Source: Marinilactibacillus sp. Marseille-P9653 (lineage in GTDB: Bacteria; Bacillota; Bacilli; Lactobacillales; Carnobacteriaceae_A). Taken from it: a stretch of DNA of 64,000 bases. The stretch lies in the NCBI RefSeq assembly GCF_916618885.1, contig NZ_CAKAKH010000001.1:496001-560000 (forward strand), written 5' to 3'. A program made the translations under genes and the position numbers. The notes beneath the pieces were generated by a model. It had not been told where the DNA came from, ran no database searches, and saw only the letters and a program-made list of their open reading frames with translations. Below are positions 56,620 through 64,000 of the stretch, one piece after another (the first letter of the stretch is position 1; each line of letters starts with the position of its first letter).

Positions 56620-57609
56620 GTGGTCACCATCAAAGATATCGCTCAAAGAGCGGGTGTTGCCAAAAGCACAGTATCCAGGTATTTGAATAACGGATCTGTC
56701 AGTCAAAAAACTCGAACCAAACTCGATGAGATCGTAAAAGAGACAGGTTATACACCAAATACATTTGCTAGAAGTTTGAAAGCAAACAAAACGAATATGA
56801 TTGGAGTCATCATTCCGCGTCTGAATTCTGCTTCTACTAATGAAGTGTTGAACGGTATCGATGAAAAGGCTAGAGAAAATGGGTACGAGCTGATCATTAC
56901 GAATGCGAATCAAGATAGAGAAAGAGAACTTGGCAATATCCAGACGCTCGTTAAGCAAAAAGTGGAAGGGATTATATTGCTTGCCAGAGAAATCACAGAG
57001 AGCCACCAATCGCTTATTCAAGAAGCCAATCTACCTTTTCTTGTATTAGGACAAAGAGCGGAATCGATACATTCCATCGCTTATGCAGATTATGAAGCGG
57101 GACAAAAGATCGGTCGTTACGCAATGGAGTTAGGACATAAATCATTTTTATTTTTTGGCGTGTCAGAACAAGATAAGGCAGTAGGGGTAGAAAGAAAACA
57201 AGGATTTATGGATAGTCTTAAAGAAGAAAAGGGCATGTCTGTTGAAATCATCGAGACTAGCTTCTCTAAACGAATCGCCTATCAAGATGCATTAAAAGCT
57301 CTTCCTGATACTAGTGCTTCCTATATTGTCTGTGCCACCGACAATATAGCCATTGCTGTACTAAAAGCAGCCATCGAAATGAATTATGCGGTTCCAAAAG
57401 ATTTCTCTATCAGTGGATTTGGTGGATACGAAGAAACCGATTATGTTCAACCAAGTATTACGACAATGAGTTACCCCTATAAAGATATGGGAATTCAAGC
57501 AGTAGAGTATTTAACGGAACTGATTAATGGAACGGAAATTCCTTATGAAACGTTACTGCAAAACGAATTAGTGATTAAAAATTCAACTAGAACAAAGAAG
57601 AAAGCCTAA
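56620..57609 (+). CDS. scrR: LacI-family sucrose operon repressor ScrR
   Basis: A 329-residue repressor. The HTH VTIKDIAQRAGVAKSTVSRYL is at the very N terminus, followed by a sugar-binding domain (ATDNIAIAVLKAAIEM, SISGFGGYEETDYVQPSITT). The start may be the GTG at 56620 (giving MVTIKDIA, the common LacI start) or the GTG at 56611; neither has a strong ribosome site. It precedes scrA and scrB, and three AACCGGTT palindromes lie between it and scrA. Confidence 0.88.
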   Translation: MVTIKDIAQRAGVAKSTVSRYLNNGSVSQKTRTKLDEIVKETGYTPNTFARSLKANKTNMIGVIIPRLNSASTNEVLNGIDEKARENGYELIITNANQDRERELGNIQTLVKQKVEGIILLAREITESHQSLIQEANLPFLVLGQRAESIHSIAYADYEAGQKIGRYAMELGHKSFLFFGVSEQDKAVGVERKQGFMDSLKEEKGMSVEIIETSFSKRIAYQDALKALPDTSASYIVCATDNIAIAVLKAAIEMNYAVPKDFSISGFGGYEETDYVQPSITTMSYPYKDMGIQAVEYLTELINGTEIPYETLLQNELVIKNSTRTKKKA

Positions 57610-57630
57610 AAAGAAACGGCTTTCTTTTTT
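57599..57630 (+). terminator. terminator after scrR
   Basis: AGAAAGCC / GGCTTTCT hairpin and T run, ending four bases before the -35 of the scrA promoter. Confidence 0.75.
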
Positions 57631-57633
57631 TAC

Positions 57634-57662
57634 TTGCAAAGAAAACCGGTTCCTGTTATGAT
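57634..57662 (+). promoter_or_regulatory. scrAB promoter
   Basis: A -35 TTGCAA (57634-57639) and -10 TATGAT (57657-57662) with exactly 17 bp between; the first AACCGGTT operator (57644-57651) lies in the spacer. Confidence 0.8.
57644..57651. promoter_or_regulatory. ScrR operator 1
   Basis: AACCGGTT palindromic core between the -35 and -10 of the scrA promoter. Confidence 0.7.
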
Positions 57663-57676
57663 AGATTTAAATAAAA

Positions 57677-57688
57677 GGAACCGGTTCT
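57677..57688. promoter_or_regulatory. ScrR operator 2
   Basis: GGAACCGGTTCT, a 10-bp palindrome (GAACCGGTTC) just after the expected transcription start. Confidence 0.7.
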
Positions 57689-57740
57689 ATTTATATTAGC
57701 GAATGTGCACTATCCATTACTTTTTTATTTATTCTTTAAT

Positions 57741-57752
57741 GGAACCGGTTAC
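57741..57752. promoter_or_regulatory. ScrR operator 3
   Basis: GGAACCGGTTAC, the third copy of the motif, 20 bp before the scrA ATG and next to its ribosome site. Confidence 0.65.
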
Positions 57753-57771
57753 TAAATAAGGAGAATGAAAA

Positions 57772-59154
57772 ATGAAATATAACGAGACAATTGATAAGTT
57801 GATTGAAGTTGTAGGTGGAGAAGACAATATTCGAAATTTTGAGCATTGTGCAACGAGACTTCGAATTATTCTAAAAGATGATAGTAAATTAAATAAAGAT
57901 AAAGTAGATGAGGTTCCGGAAAGTAAGGGCTACTTTTTCAATACCGGTCAGCACCAGTTTATATTCGGGACAGGAAAAGTGAATGCTGTTTATAGCGAAA
58001 TGGAACAAAGATTAGGAGACAAGTCTTCAGAAAACTCTTCAGGCGGCTTTAAAGATGATGTATATCAGAATCTAAATCCTTTACAAAAAATTGTGCGTAC
58101 ATTGGCAGATATTCTAGTTCCTTTGATTCCAGTGCTTGTTACGACAGGTTTATTGATGGGGATTAGAGGCTTTATTCTCGAACTAGGCGTTGAAATGAGC
58201 CCAGACTGGTTAACAATGTTCGAGATGTTGACCGATACAGCTTTTGCATTCTTACCTGTACTGATTGCTTTTAGTGCAACGCGTAAATTTGGCGGTAATC
58301 CAATTTTAGGGATTGTAGTGGGGCTAATGCTTGTTGCACCGCAATTACCTAATGCTTATGCAGTAGCCGGAGGAGAAGCGGAGTCGTTGACCTTGCTGGG
58401 GATTGATATCATCGGCTATCAGGGATCTGTGATTCCAGCAATTTTAGCTGGTTGGATGATTTCTAGGCTAGAGCGTCTATTTAGAAGTTTTGTGCCACAA
58501 ATGATGGATTTAATTGTCACACCATTTTTGACAATTACAATCACGATTTCAGTTATGCTGTTTCTATTAGGACCGATTGTTCAGATTGCTGAATCTGGTG
58601 TGATTAATAGTATTATTTATCTGATAGAAGCACCATTTGGAATAGGGTATATTATTTATGCAGGCTTCCAGCAAGTCATTACCATTACAGGTCTCCACCA
58701 CTCCATCAGTATTATCGAAATCAGTTTATTGAATGATGGTGGAACAAATGTATTGAACACACTTGGAACCGCTAGTATGGCTGGACAGTTCGGAGCAGCG
58801 GTGAGTGCGGCCTTACTGATGAGCAGCAAGTTGAAACGCTCCAATGCGTTGAGTGCAAGTGCATCTACCTTATTTGGAATCACTGAACCACTCCTATTCG
58901 GTGTTAGTTTGAGATCCATGCGTGTATTTGGTTCTGGCATGGTCGGAGGAGCAGCTGGAGGACTCGTAACTGCTCTTCTAGGTCTTTCTGCAACTGGTAT
59001 GGGGATCACTTTTATTCCCGGTCTGTTACTGTATACAAATAGTGTAAGTAGCATGTTGCAATATCTACTCGTGATTGCTGTTGCATTTGCTGTAGGATTT
59101 GTATTGGTTAAAGTTCAAAGTCGACCAGTACAAGCAGAATTGAATGCAAAGTAA
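57772..59154 (+). CDS. scrA: PTS sucrose-type EIIBC component
   Basis: A 460-residue permease. The N-terminal EIIB domain has the phospho-accepting Cys26 in NFEHCATRLRIIL; EIIC follows with about ten membrane segments (from about residue 100) and the ITGLHHSISIIE and GITEPLLFGV motifs of the glucose-sucrose superfamily. There is no EIIA domain, so phosphate must come from an EIIA encoded elsewhere. It imports sucrose as sucrose-6-phosphate; the scrB gene 30 bp downstream supports this substrate. Confidence 0.92.
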   Translation: MKYNETIDKLIEVVGGEDNIRNFEHCATRLRIILKDDSKLNKDKVDEVPESKGYFFNTGQHQFIFGTGKVNAVYSEMEQRLGDKSSENSSGGFKDDVYQNLNPLQKIVRTLADILVPLIPVLVTTGLLMGIRGFILELGVEMSPDWLTMFEMLTDTAFAFLPVLIAFSATRKFGGNPILGIVVGLMLVAPQLPNAYAVAGGEAESLTLLGIDIIGYQGSVIPAILAGWMISRLERLFRSFVPQMMDLIVTPFLTITITISVMLFLLGPIVQIAESGVINSIIYLIEAPFGIGYIIYAGFQQVITITGLHHSISIIEISLLNDGGTNVLNTLGTASMAGQFGAAVSAALLMSSKLKRSNALSASASTLFGITEPLLFGVSLRSMRVFGSGMVGGAAGGLVTALLGLSATGMGITFIPGLLLYTNSVSSMLQYLLVIAVAFAVGFVLVKVQSRPVQAELNAK

Positions 59155-59184
59155 AAGGTTAAATAAGTCAAAAAGGATGGACAA

Positions 59185-60633
59185 ATGAATCATATAAAAG
59201 AAACTCTACAAAAAGAGATAAAAACAAAGCAACCGAATCTGGTTGAAAAAGTAGCAACAGATCCATGGAGACTTCATTTTCACCAGCAGCCACCTACTGG
59301 ATGGCTCAATGATCCCAATGGTGTCTATCAAAAAGATGGACTCTACCATCTATACTATCAATACTCTCCGTTAGACCCAACAGGGGGAGTCAAATACTGG
59401 GGACATAAGACATCTACAGATCTTGTGCATTTCAAAGAAGAAGAGATCTTTTTGTATCCTGATCAGAGCTTTGACAGAGATGGGGTTTACTCAGGCAGTG
59501 CGTTTGAAAAAGATGGTGTAACCCATTTCTTTTACACTGGGAATGTAAAGCACCCTGGAACACACGACTATATTACCAGTGGTAGAGAACATAATACCGT
59601 TCATATGATAAGCCAAGATGGTTTCCATATCGATAGTCGAGAAGTGGTGATTGATTCAAGCGAATACCCAGATGGATTCACGCAACATATAAGAGATCCT
59701 AAAATTCTTGAAAAAGATGGTTTATTCTATATGGTCCTCGGTGGACGTACAAATGAAGATAAAGGTGCCATTTTACTATATGCATCGAAGGATCTGTCTA
59801 ATTGGGAGTATAAAGGAAACCTTTTGGAAAAAAGACCTGACTTAGGGTATATGTGGGAATGCCCAGATTTCTTCGAACTCAATGGACAAGATATTTTACT
59901 GATGTCTCCTCAAGGTGTGGAGCAGTCAGGGCATGAATTTGAAAATGTCTATCAGTCCGGTTCAATTATTGGAAAAACAGATTGGGATATTTTGAAGTTT
60001 GAACCGACAGCAGATTTTGTGGAATTAGATAGAGGATTCGATTTTTACGCACCGCAAACTTTTTTGGATGAGCAAGGACGTAGAATTCTTTGGGGATGGA
60101 TGGGGCTTCCAGACATTGAGCCTGATTATTCAAACCCGACAATCGAAAAAGGTTGGCAACACGCTATGACGCTTCCGAGAGAACTCACAATTGAAGATGG
60201 AAAGCTTAAGCAAAGACCCCTACCCGAATATCAAGTACTTCGAAAACAAGTACAAAAGATGAGTATTGAACGAACTGAAGCGTTGGAAATGATAAAGGAA
60301 ACAAGTGATACCTACGAAATGATCGTTAAGGTTGAACAACCCACAAGAGCTTTAAAGATAAAACTTTCTCAAGACACTACCTTAGAATATAATGGGAAAG
60401 TCTTCACGCTTAGTCTAGGCGCCTCTGGATTTGGGCGTTCAAAAAGAACAATCGAACTATCTGAATTGAACAGTATTCAGTTGTTTTTAGATACATCGTC
60501 TCTTGAGATTTTCCTAAATGATGGAGAGTATGTGCTAACGACTAGATTGTATCCGACAAGTCAGTTGAATAGCATCGAATTTAGTGGCGATACATCTGTT
60601 CAAATCAGTAAATGGGATTTAAAAAAAGCCTAA
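59185..60633 (+). CDS. scrB: sucrose-6-phosphate hydrolase
   Basis: A 482-residue GH32 enzyme cleaving sucrose-6-phosphate to glucose-6-phosphate and fructose. The nucleophile is in WLNDPNG, the transition-state Asp in RDPKIL and the acid/base in WECPDFF. The C-terminal beta-sandwich domain (about 340-480) is present. Preceded by AAAAGGATGG. It ends the scr operon at a strong terminator; no fructokinase gene is adjacent. Confidence 0.95.
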   Translation: MNHIKETLQKEIKTKQPNLVEKVATDPWRLHFHQQPPTGWLNDPNGVYQKDGLYHLYYQYSPLDPTGGVKYWGHKTSTDLVHFKEEEIFLYPDQSFDRDGVYSGSAFEKDGVTHFFYTGNVKHPGTHDYITSGREHNTVHMISQDGFHIDSREVVIDSSEYPDGFTQHIRDPKILEKDGLFYMVLGGRTNEDKGAILLYASKDLSNWEYKGNLLEKRPDLGYMWECPDFFELNGQDILLMSPQGVEQSGHEFENVYQSGSIIGKTDWDILKFEPTADFVELDRGFDFYAPQTFLDEQGRRILWGWMGLPDIEPDYSNPTIEKGWQHAMTLPRELTIEDGKLKQRPLPEYQVLRKQVQKMSIERTEALEMIKETSDTYEMIVKVEQPTRALKIKLSQDTTLEYNGKVFTLSLGASGFGRSKRTIELSELNSIQLFLDTSSLEIFLNDGEYVLTTRLYPTSQLNSIEFSGDTSVQISKWDLKKA

Positions 60634-60635
60634 AT

Positions 60636-60683
60636 AAAAGCCCGAGTTGGATTGTACACAAGTACAGATCAGCTCGGGCTTTT
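60636..60683. terminator. bidirectional terminator
   Basis: AAAAGCCCGAG ... CTCGGGCTTTT arms between convergent scrB and asparaginase genes. Confidence 0.87.
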
Positions 60684-60702
60684 CGTTTGGTTGGATTGTC
60701 AC

Positions 60703-61677
60703 TTAGACTTTTTCAAATACTTCCGTTATATAATCAAGATCAGTCGACTGTTCCAGTACAACAAGTAATTTTAGACGTGCTTTCGGTCCACTGAGACCTG
60801 GAGCAAAAATGACACCAGCATTTTTCAGCTGCTTGCCGCCGCCTTCATAATCATAAATGTCTTGAGCGATCCCGTTAAAAGCTCGAGAAGTCAAAACGAT
60901 GGGGACACCTTTTTCAATCAAGGCGTGTAACCCTTTTAATGTAGCAGGTGGCATATTTCCAGCGCCAAGTGCTTCAATAACGAGACCATCAATAGAACTC
61001 TCGACAAGAGATTCTATGAGGAACCCGTCCATTCCAGCATAGGCTTTCAGTAAAGGAACCACTTTGTTCACGCTATCGATAGGGAAACATTCTTTTTTGA
61101 TGAGTTTTTGAAAGAACATCACTTCTTTTTTAGAAACAATTCCGATAGGCCCGAAAGTTGGGGTTCTAAATGTCGCTACATTCGTCGTGTGCGTTTTAGT
61201 AACATACCGCGCTGCATGAATTTCTTCATTCATAACGACGAGTACACCTTTATCAGCAGCATCGTCTGACATGGCCGTCCAGACCGCATTCTGTAAGTTT
61301 CTTACACCATCAGATCCAATCTCATTAGTGGGTCTCATAGCCCCTGTCATAACGATCGGAATCGAAAAGGGCACCGTCAGGTCTAGAAAATAAGCTGTTT
61401 CTTCTAATGTATCAGTTCCATGCGTAATCACAACGCCATCAATATCATTTGCACGAATTGCTTCAAGAATACGATTTTTAACAATGAGCATATCCGCAGG
61501 CGTCATGTGTGGAGAAGGTAATTGCAGGATATCTTCTTCGGTTAATCTAACTTCTTGATCAAATACATATTTGTATTCGTTTAATGGATGTTCAGAACTT
61601 GGCTTGACGACTCCAGTACTCTGATCTGTACTCATAGAAATCGTGCCACCTGTATGCAATATTAAAATATGTTTCAT
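60703..61677 (-). CDS. type I L-asparaginase
   Basis: A 324-residue homotetrameric cytosolic amidase. The first active-site threonine is in ILHTGGTISMS and the second in ITHGTDTLEETAYFL, both at expected spacing. The start is the ATG at 61677 after GCGAGG; the longer frame to 61692 adds five residues without support. It lies 15 bp after an MBL hydrolase gene on the same strand, so the two are cotranscribed. Confidence 0.94.
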   Translation of the reverse strand: MKHILILHTGGTISMSTDQSTGVVKPSSEHPLNEYKYVFDQEVRLTEEDILQLPSPHMTPADMLIVKNRILEAIRANDIDGVVITHGTDTLEETAYFLDLTVPFSIPIVMTGAMRPTNEIGSDGVRNLQNAVWTAMSDDAADKGVLVVMNEEIHAARYVTKTHTTNVATFRTPTFGPIGIVSKKEVMFFQKLIKKECFPIDSVNKVVPLLKAYAGMDGFLIESLVESSIDGLVIEALGAGNMPPATLKGLHALIEKGVPIVLTSRAFNGIAQDIYDYEGGGKQLKNAGVIFAPGLSGPKARLKLLVVLEQSTDLDYITEVFEKV

Positions 61678-61692
61678 TTTATTTCCTCGCAA

Positions 61693-62316
61693 TCATCTAA
61701 AGTACGGATTTGTAAATTTTTCATGACCGATCGTGGTATCTTTACTGTGTCCTGGATAGACAATATAGTCATCTGGTAATGTAAAAAGATACGTTTTAAT
61801 ACCAGGTAAAAGGATCGCTGGTTCACTGCCGGGTAGATCGGTTCTACCGACACTGCCTCTGAATAAGGCGTCGCCAGAAATTACGAACTTATCTTCATGA
61901 AAAATAAAGCTGACACCGCCTGGTGAGTGTCCGGGAGTTGGGACGACATCAAAGGTAAATCCTTCAATATCAATTGTTTCCACCGGATTAAAAAGGTAGT
62001 CAGCAGGGTTTGCGATGATAGCGAATGGCTTGTTCGCAGAAAGGTTTTTCGTAGGATCTACCAACCAGTCTTGTTCCGCTTCGCTAACGTAGACAGGGAT
62101 ATCGTAATCCACTCGGATATCTTCCAAAGAACCGATATGGTCGAAATGAGTGTGGGTAAGCAGAACAGCAATTGGGCGGACACCCAGTTCTTCGATTTCG
62201 TTTTTGATTTTACTTGTTTCGTCACCGGGATCCACAATCAGAGCCTGATCATCTTTGTAGATGATATAACAGTTTTCTTCAATGGTACCGGTAATAATTT
62301 GTTTTACTTGAATCAT
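61693..62316 (-). CDS. MBL-fold hydrolase (glyoxalase II-like, YqgX type)
   Basis: A 207-residue metallo-beta-lactamase fold enzyme. The metal motif HTHFDHIGSL and later TPGHSPGGV, ISGDALF and VYPGHSKDT provide the two-metal site. It is shorter than true GloB because the C-terminal substrate domain is absent, as in YqgX/YcbL-like proteins. Activity on bacillithiol or glutathione thioesters is possible; not determinable here. GGAGG precedes the ATG. Confidence 0.9.
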   Translation of the reverse strand: MIQVKQIITGTIEENCYIIYKDDQALIVDPGDETSKIKNEIEELGVRPIAVLLTHTHFDHIGSLEDIRVDYDIPVYVSEAEQDWLVDPTKNLSANKPFAIIANPADYLFNPVETIDIEGFTFDVVPTPGHSPGGVSFIFHEDKFVISGDALFRGSVGRTDLPGSEPAILLPGIKTYLFTLPDDYIVYPGHSKDTTIGHEKFTNPYFR

Positions 62317-62423
62317 AAATGTAGCCTCCAGCTCGTAAACTAATCGTCGTTCTTGTGAATTAGACCGACGTTGCTTTCTTATTATAACGAATTAAAAGAG
62401 AGCTGTCGAAGGAAGGCGAATAA

Positions 62424-62453
62424 TTGGACACCTATATTTTTGAGGGGTATAAT
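62424..62453 (+). promoter_or_regulatory. dps promoter
   Basis: A -35 TTGGAC (62424-62429) and a perfect -10 TATAAT (62448-62453), 18 bp apart (or TGGACA at 17 bp). Confidence 0.7.
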
Positions 62454-62458
62454 CTTAA

Positions 62459-62473
62459 TTAGAATGATTATAA
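62459..62473. promoter_or_regulatory. PerR box upstream of dps
   Basis: TTAGAATGATTATAA matches the Per box TTANAATNATTNTAA at every fixed position. It lies just after the -10, so a PerR-type repressor would cover the transcription start. PerR is not encoded in this window. Confidence 0.7.
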
Positions 62474-62489
62474 TATAGGAGGAAAATTT

Positions 62490-62960
62490 ATGGTAAGCGA
62501 AAAATCAAAAGAGTATTTAAATACACTAGTCGCTACGCAAGGACTTTTTTACATTAAATTACATCAGGCACATTGGTATATCAAAGGACCAAACTTTTTC
62601 TCTCTTCACCCTAAACTGGAAGAACTATATGATGATTTAACGGAACAAATGGACGAAACAGCAGAGCGATTATTGGCTTTAGGTGGAACACCTTATTCAA
62701 CGTTACAAGAATTCCTTGAACATTCATTGATTTCTGAATCTGTTGAGGAAAGAAAACTATCTGAAGAAGAAATGATCCATAATGTGATTACGGACTTTGA
62801 GATTTTAAGAGATGAACTTTCAAACGGTATTAAATTAACGGACGAAGAACATGATGATGTATCAAACGACATGTTGATTGCTCAGAAAACAGAAGTGGAT
62901 AAAACGATCTGGATGATGCAAGCTTATAGAGGACACACAGCACTAGACGACAAAAAATAA
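62490..62960 (+). CDS. dps: Dps-family ferritin-like DNA-binding/iron storage protein
   Basis: A 156-residue four-helix protein forming 12-mers that oxidise Fe(II) with peroxide and store it. The intersubunit ferroxidase ligands lie in HQAHWYIKGPNFFSLHPKLEELYDDLTEQMDETAER-type text (quoted in parts: HQAHWYIKGPNF and LYDDLTEQMDETAERL). The N terminus is short with few lysines, so DNA binding is uncertain. AGGAGG precedes the ATG, and a PerR box covers the promoter. Confidence 0.93.
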   Translation: MVSEKSKEYLNTLVATQGLFYIKLHQAHWYIKGPNFFSLHPKLEELYDDLTEQMDETAERLLALGGTPYSTLQEFLEHSLISESVEERKLSEEEMIHNVITDFEILRDELSNGIKLTDEEHDDVSNDMLIAQKTEVDKTIWMMQAYRGHTALDDKK

Positions 62961-62966
62961 AGATTG

Positions 62967-63009
62967 AGAGCCCTTCAAAGACTGTTTGTCTTTGAAGGGC
63001 TCTATTTTT
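62967..63009. terminator. bidirectional terminator
   Basis: Perfect 16-bp arms AGAGCCCTTCAAAGAC / GTCTTTGAAGGGCTCT between convergent dps and amidase genes. Confidence 0.9.
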
Positions 63010-64000
63010 AGATAAATTGTCCATCTAGTTCCATTTGCTGACCAATTTGTAAAAGGAGATGCTCCTGACCTTTTGGTGCAGTCAATTGAATCCCGAGTGG
63101 AAGGCCCTCTGATGTTAGGTGAGTAGGCAAACTGATTGCTGGTTGTCCGGTTAAATTAGCATGCTGCGTGAATGGCGTGATATCCCAGCTCTGCGTAAAC
63201 ATATCCCATACGATTTGCTGAGCTTCGTCTGAAGAATGGTCTTGCGTGTGTTCCATCTGACGTTTCAGTGAATCAGACCAGTAGGTACGATCTACCTTTG
63301 GTGCAACATCAGCCGTAGCTGGCTCTAACAAGATATCGTACTCTTGATGAAAATAGTGGTAACTTTCTGCAGCACTGTCCCATTCAGCAAGTGCGCGAGC
63401 GTAAGTTGCGGCTGGTAGTTTCTTCCCAGCTTGCAGTAAAGTCCAAGTCATCAATTCCATATCCGTTAAAGAAAAAGATGTTCCAAAACTTTGTTCCAAT
63501 CCTTCAAAAACGGCGGCTGTTTCCCCAGCGTTCATGGCATAATAACTTTTCATCAGGCTAAGGGTATCGATCTCGGGCGTGGCTTCAAAAACCTGATGAC
63601 CTTTGGATTCGAACCAGGTTGCCGCAGCTTTAACAGCTTTTATGGCTTCTTCAGAAATTGGATGCTGGCTTGGAGCTGTTAGATTAACAGCGATTTTCAA
63701 AGGGCGTGTAAATGGGGCGTTCAAAACAGAACAGTAACCTGTTTCAAATAAAGGGGTTTGAAAGGCTGCCTGTGGTTGAACAACTTGAACAGCATCTAGT
63801 AAAGCAGCTGTATCGCGAACCGATTTCGTTAAGGCGAAACTAATAGAAGCACCTTGCCAGCCACGACCGCTACCAGGACCGACTGCTGTACGTCCACGCG
63901 TTGGTTTCAAGCCGACTAGTCCGGTAAAAGAAGCTGGAATCCGAATCGATCCGCCGCCATCACTAGCACCAGCGACAGGAGTCATATTGGAAGCGACTGC
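63008..64000 (-). CDS. amidase signature family protein, cut by the window edge
   Basis: The last 331 residues of an amidase. The frame stays open to base 64000 (AVASNMTPVAGASDGGGSIRIPA), so the N terminus with the catalytic Lys lies outside. The nucleophile serine is in GGGSIRIPASFTGLVGLKPTRGR. The rest has typical ISFALTKSVRDTAALLDAV and a C-terminal GQPAISLPTHLTSEGLPLGIQL. Family members hydrolyse simple amides, 6-aminohexanoate-cyclic-dimer or aryl amides; substrate unknown. Not part of GatCAB by context. Confidence 0.88.
   Translation of the reverse strand, partial: AVASNMTPVAGASDGGGSIRIPASFTGLVGLKPTRGRTAVGPGSGRGWQGASISFALTKSVRDTAALLDAVQVVQPQAAFQTPLFETGYCSVLNAPFTRPLKIAVNLTAPSQHPISEEAIKAVKAAATWFESKGHQVFEATPEIDTLSLMKSYYAMNAGETAAVFEGLEQSFGTSFSLTDMELMTWTLLQAGKKLPAATYARALAEWDSAAESYHYFHQEYDILLEPATADVAPKVDRTYWSDSLKRQMEHTQDHSSDEAQQIVWDMFTQSWDITPFTQHANLTGQPAISLPTHLTSEGLPLGIQLTAPKGQEHLLLQIGQQMELDGQFI

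Overview
The window reads as a low-GC Gram-positive chromosome of the order Lactobacillales. It carries class II galT inside a Leloir operon, PepC, ScrA/ScrB, CIRCE-controlled groESL, a PerR-type box before dps, and Shine-Dalgarno sites of the AAAGGAGG type before nearly every gene. Gene content and style (marine or alkaliphilic-type carnobacteria) suggest Carnobacteriaceae, but this is inference; no 16S rRNA gene is present. No prophage, insertion sequence, CRISPR array or transposase was seen, so this is mostly core and metabolic chromosome.

Layout. 1-1.5 kb: a PII-like protein leaving the window, a small GNAT protein, and a tRNA cluster (Glu-Thr-Tyr-Gln) closed by a nested inverted-repeat element. 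1.6-4.9 kb: cdaA-cdaR-glmM, the c-di-AMP and cell-wall precursor operon. 4.9-7.2 kb: three poorly characterised genes (coiled coil, HEAT-like, DUF975). 7.25-11.45 kb: a sulfur operon (cysK-type, metB-type, cysE, yrrT, luxS). Its promoter, cysteine-rich leader ORF and intrinsic terminator look like a ribosome-mediated attenuator that senses cysteine. 11.5-14.6 kb: M20 amidohydrolase, membrane Zn protease, a frameshifted isochorismatase-family gene and a tiny membrane ORF. 14.6-19.5 kb: galK-galT-galM and galR. 19.6-31 kb: an epimerase, CsbD, then a stretch syntenic with the Bacillus ydiC-groEL region (tsaB-rimI-rimI-tsaD, an Lrp regulator, ydiF-like ABC-F, rex, ydiK, ydiL, CIRCE-groES-groEL). 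31-38 kb: two oxidoreductases, lone PTS IIA and IIB genes, a ROK kinase, a nitrilase-family amidase, a CAP-domain protein, a MATE exporter. 38-46 kb: a GT32-like glycosyltransferase, a YtcJ-like amidohydrolase with YitT and FetAB-like ABC genes, a LysM-3D wall protein with a long leader, an Asp-rich lipoprotein, alr. 46-54 kb: a SodC-like lipoprotein lacking most metal ligands, pepC, a PadR-DUF1700 operon with a decayed third gene, an antibiotic-resistance-type ABC-F gene behind a second attenuator, and a tandem PII-DUF1538 pair. 54-64 kb: AbgT, acyl-ACP thioesterase, scrR-scrA-scrB with three AACCGGTT operators, asparaginase, an MBL hydrolase, dps, and an amidase cut by the right edge.

The two strongest regulatory observations are the cysteine leader (7253-7584) and the ABC-F leader (49646-49979). 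Each has a promoter with a 17-bp spacer, a short candidate ORF and a terminator just before the structural gene. In the second, a 9-nt segment within the candidate ORF is perfectly complementary to the left arm of the terminator.
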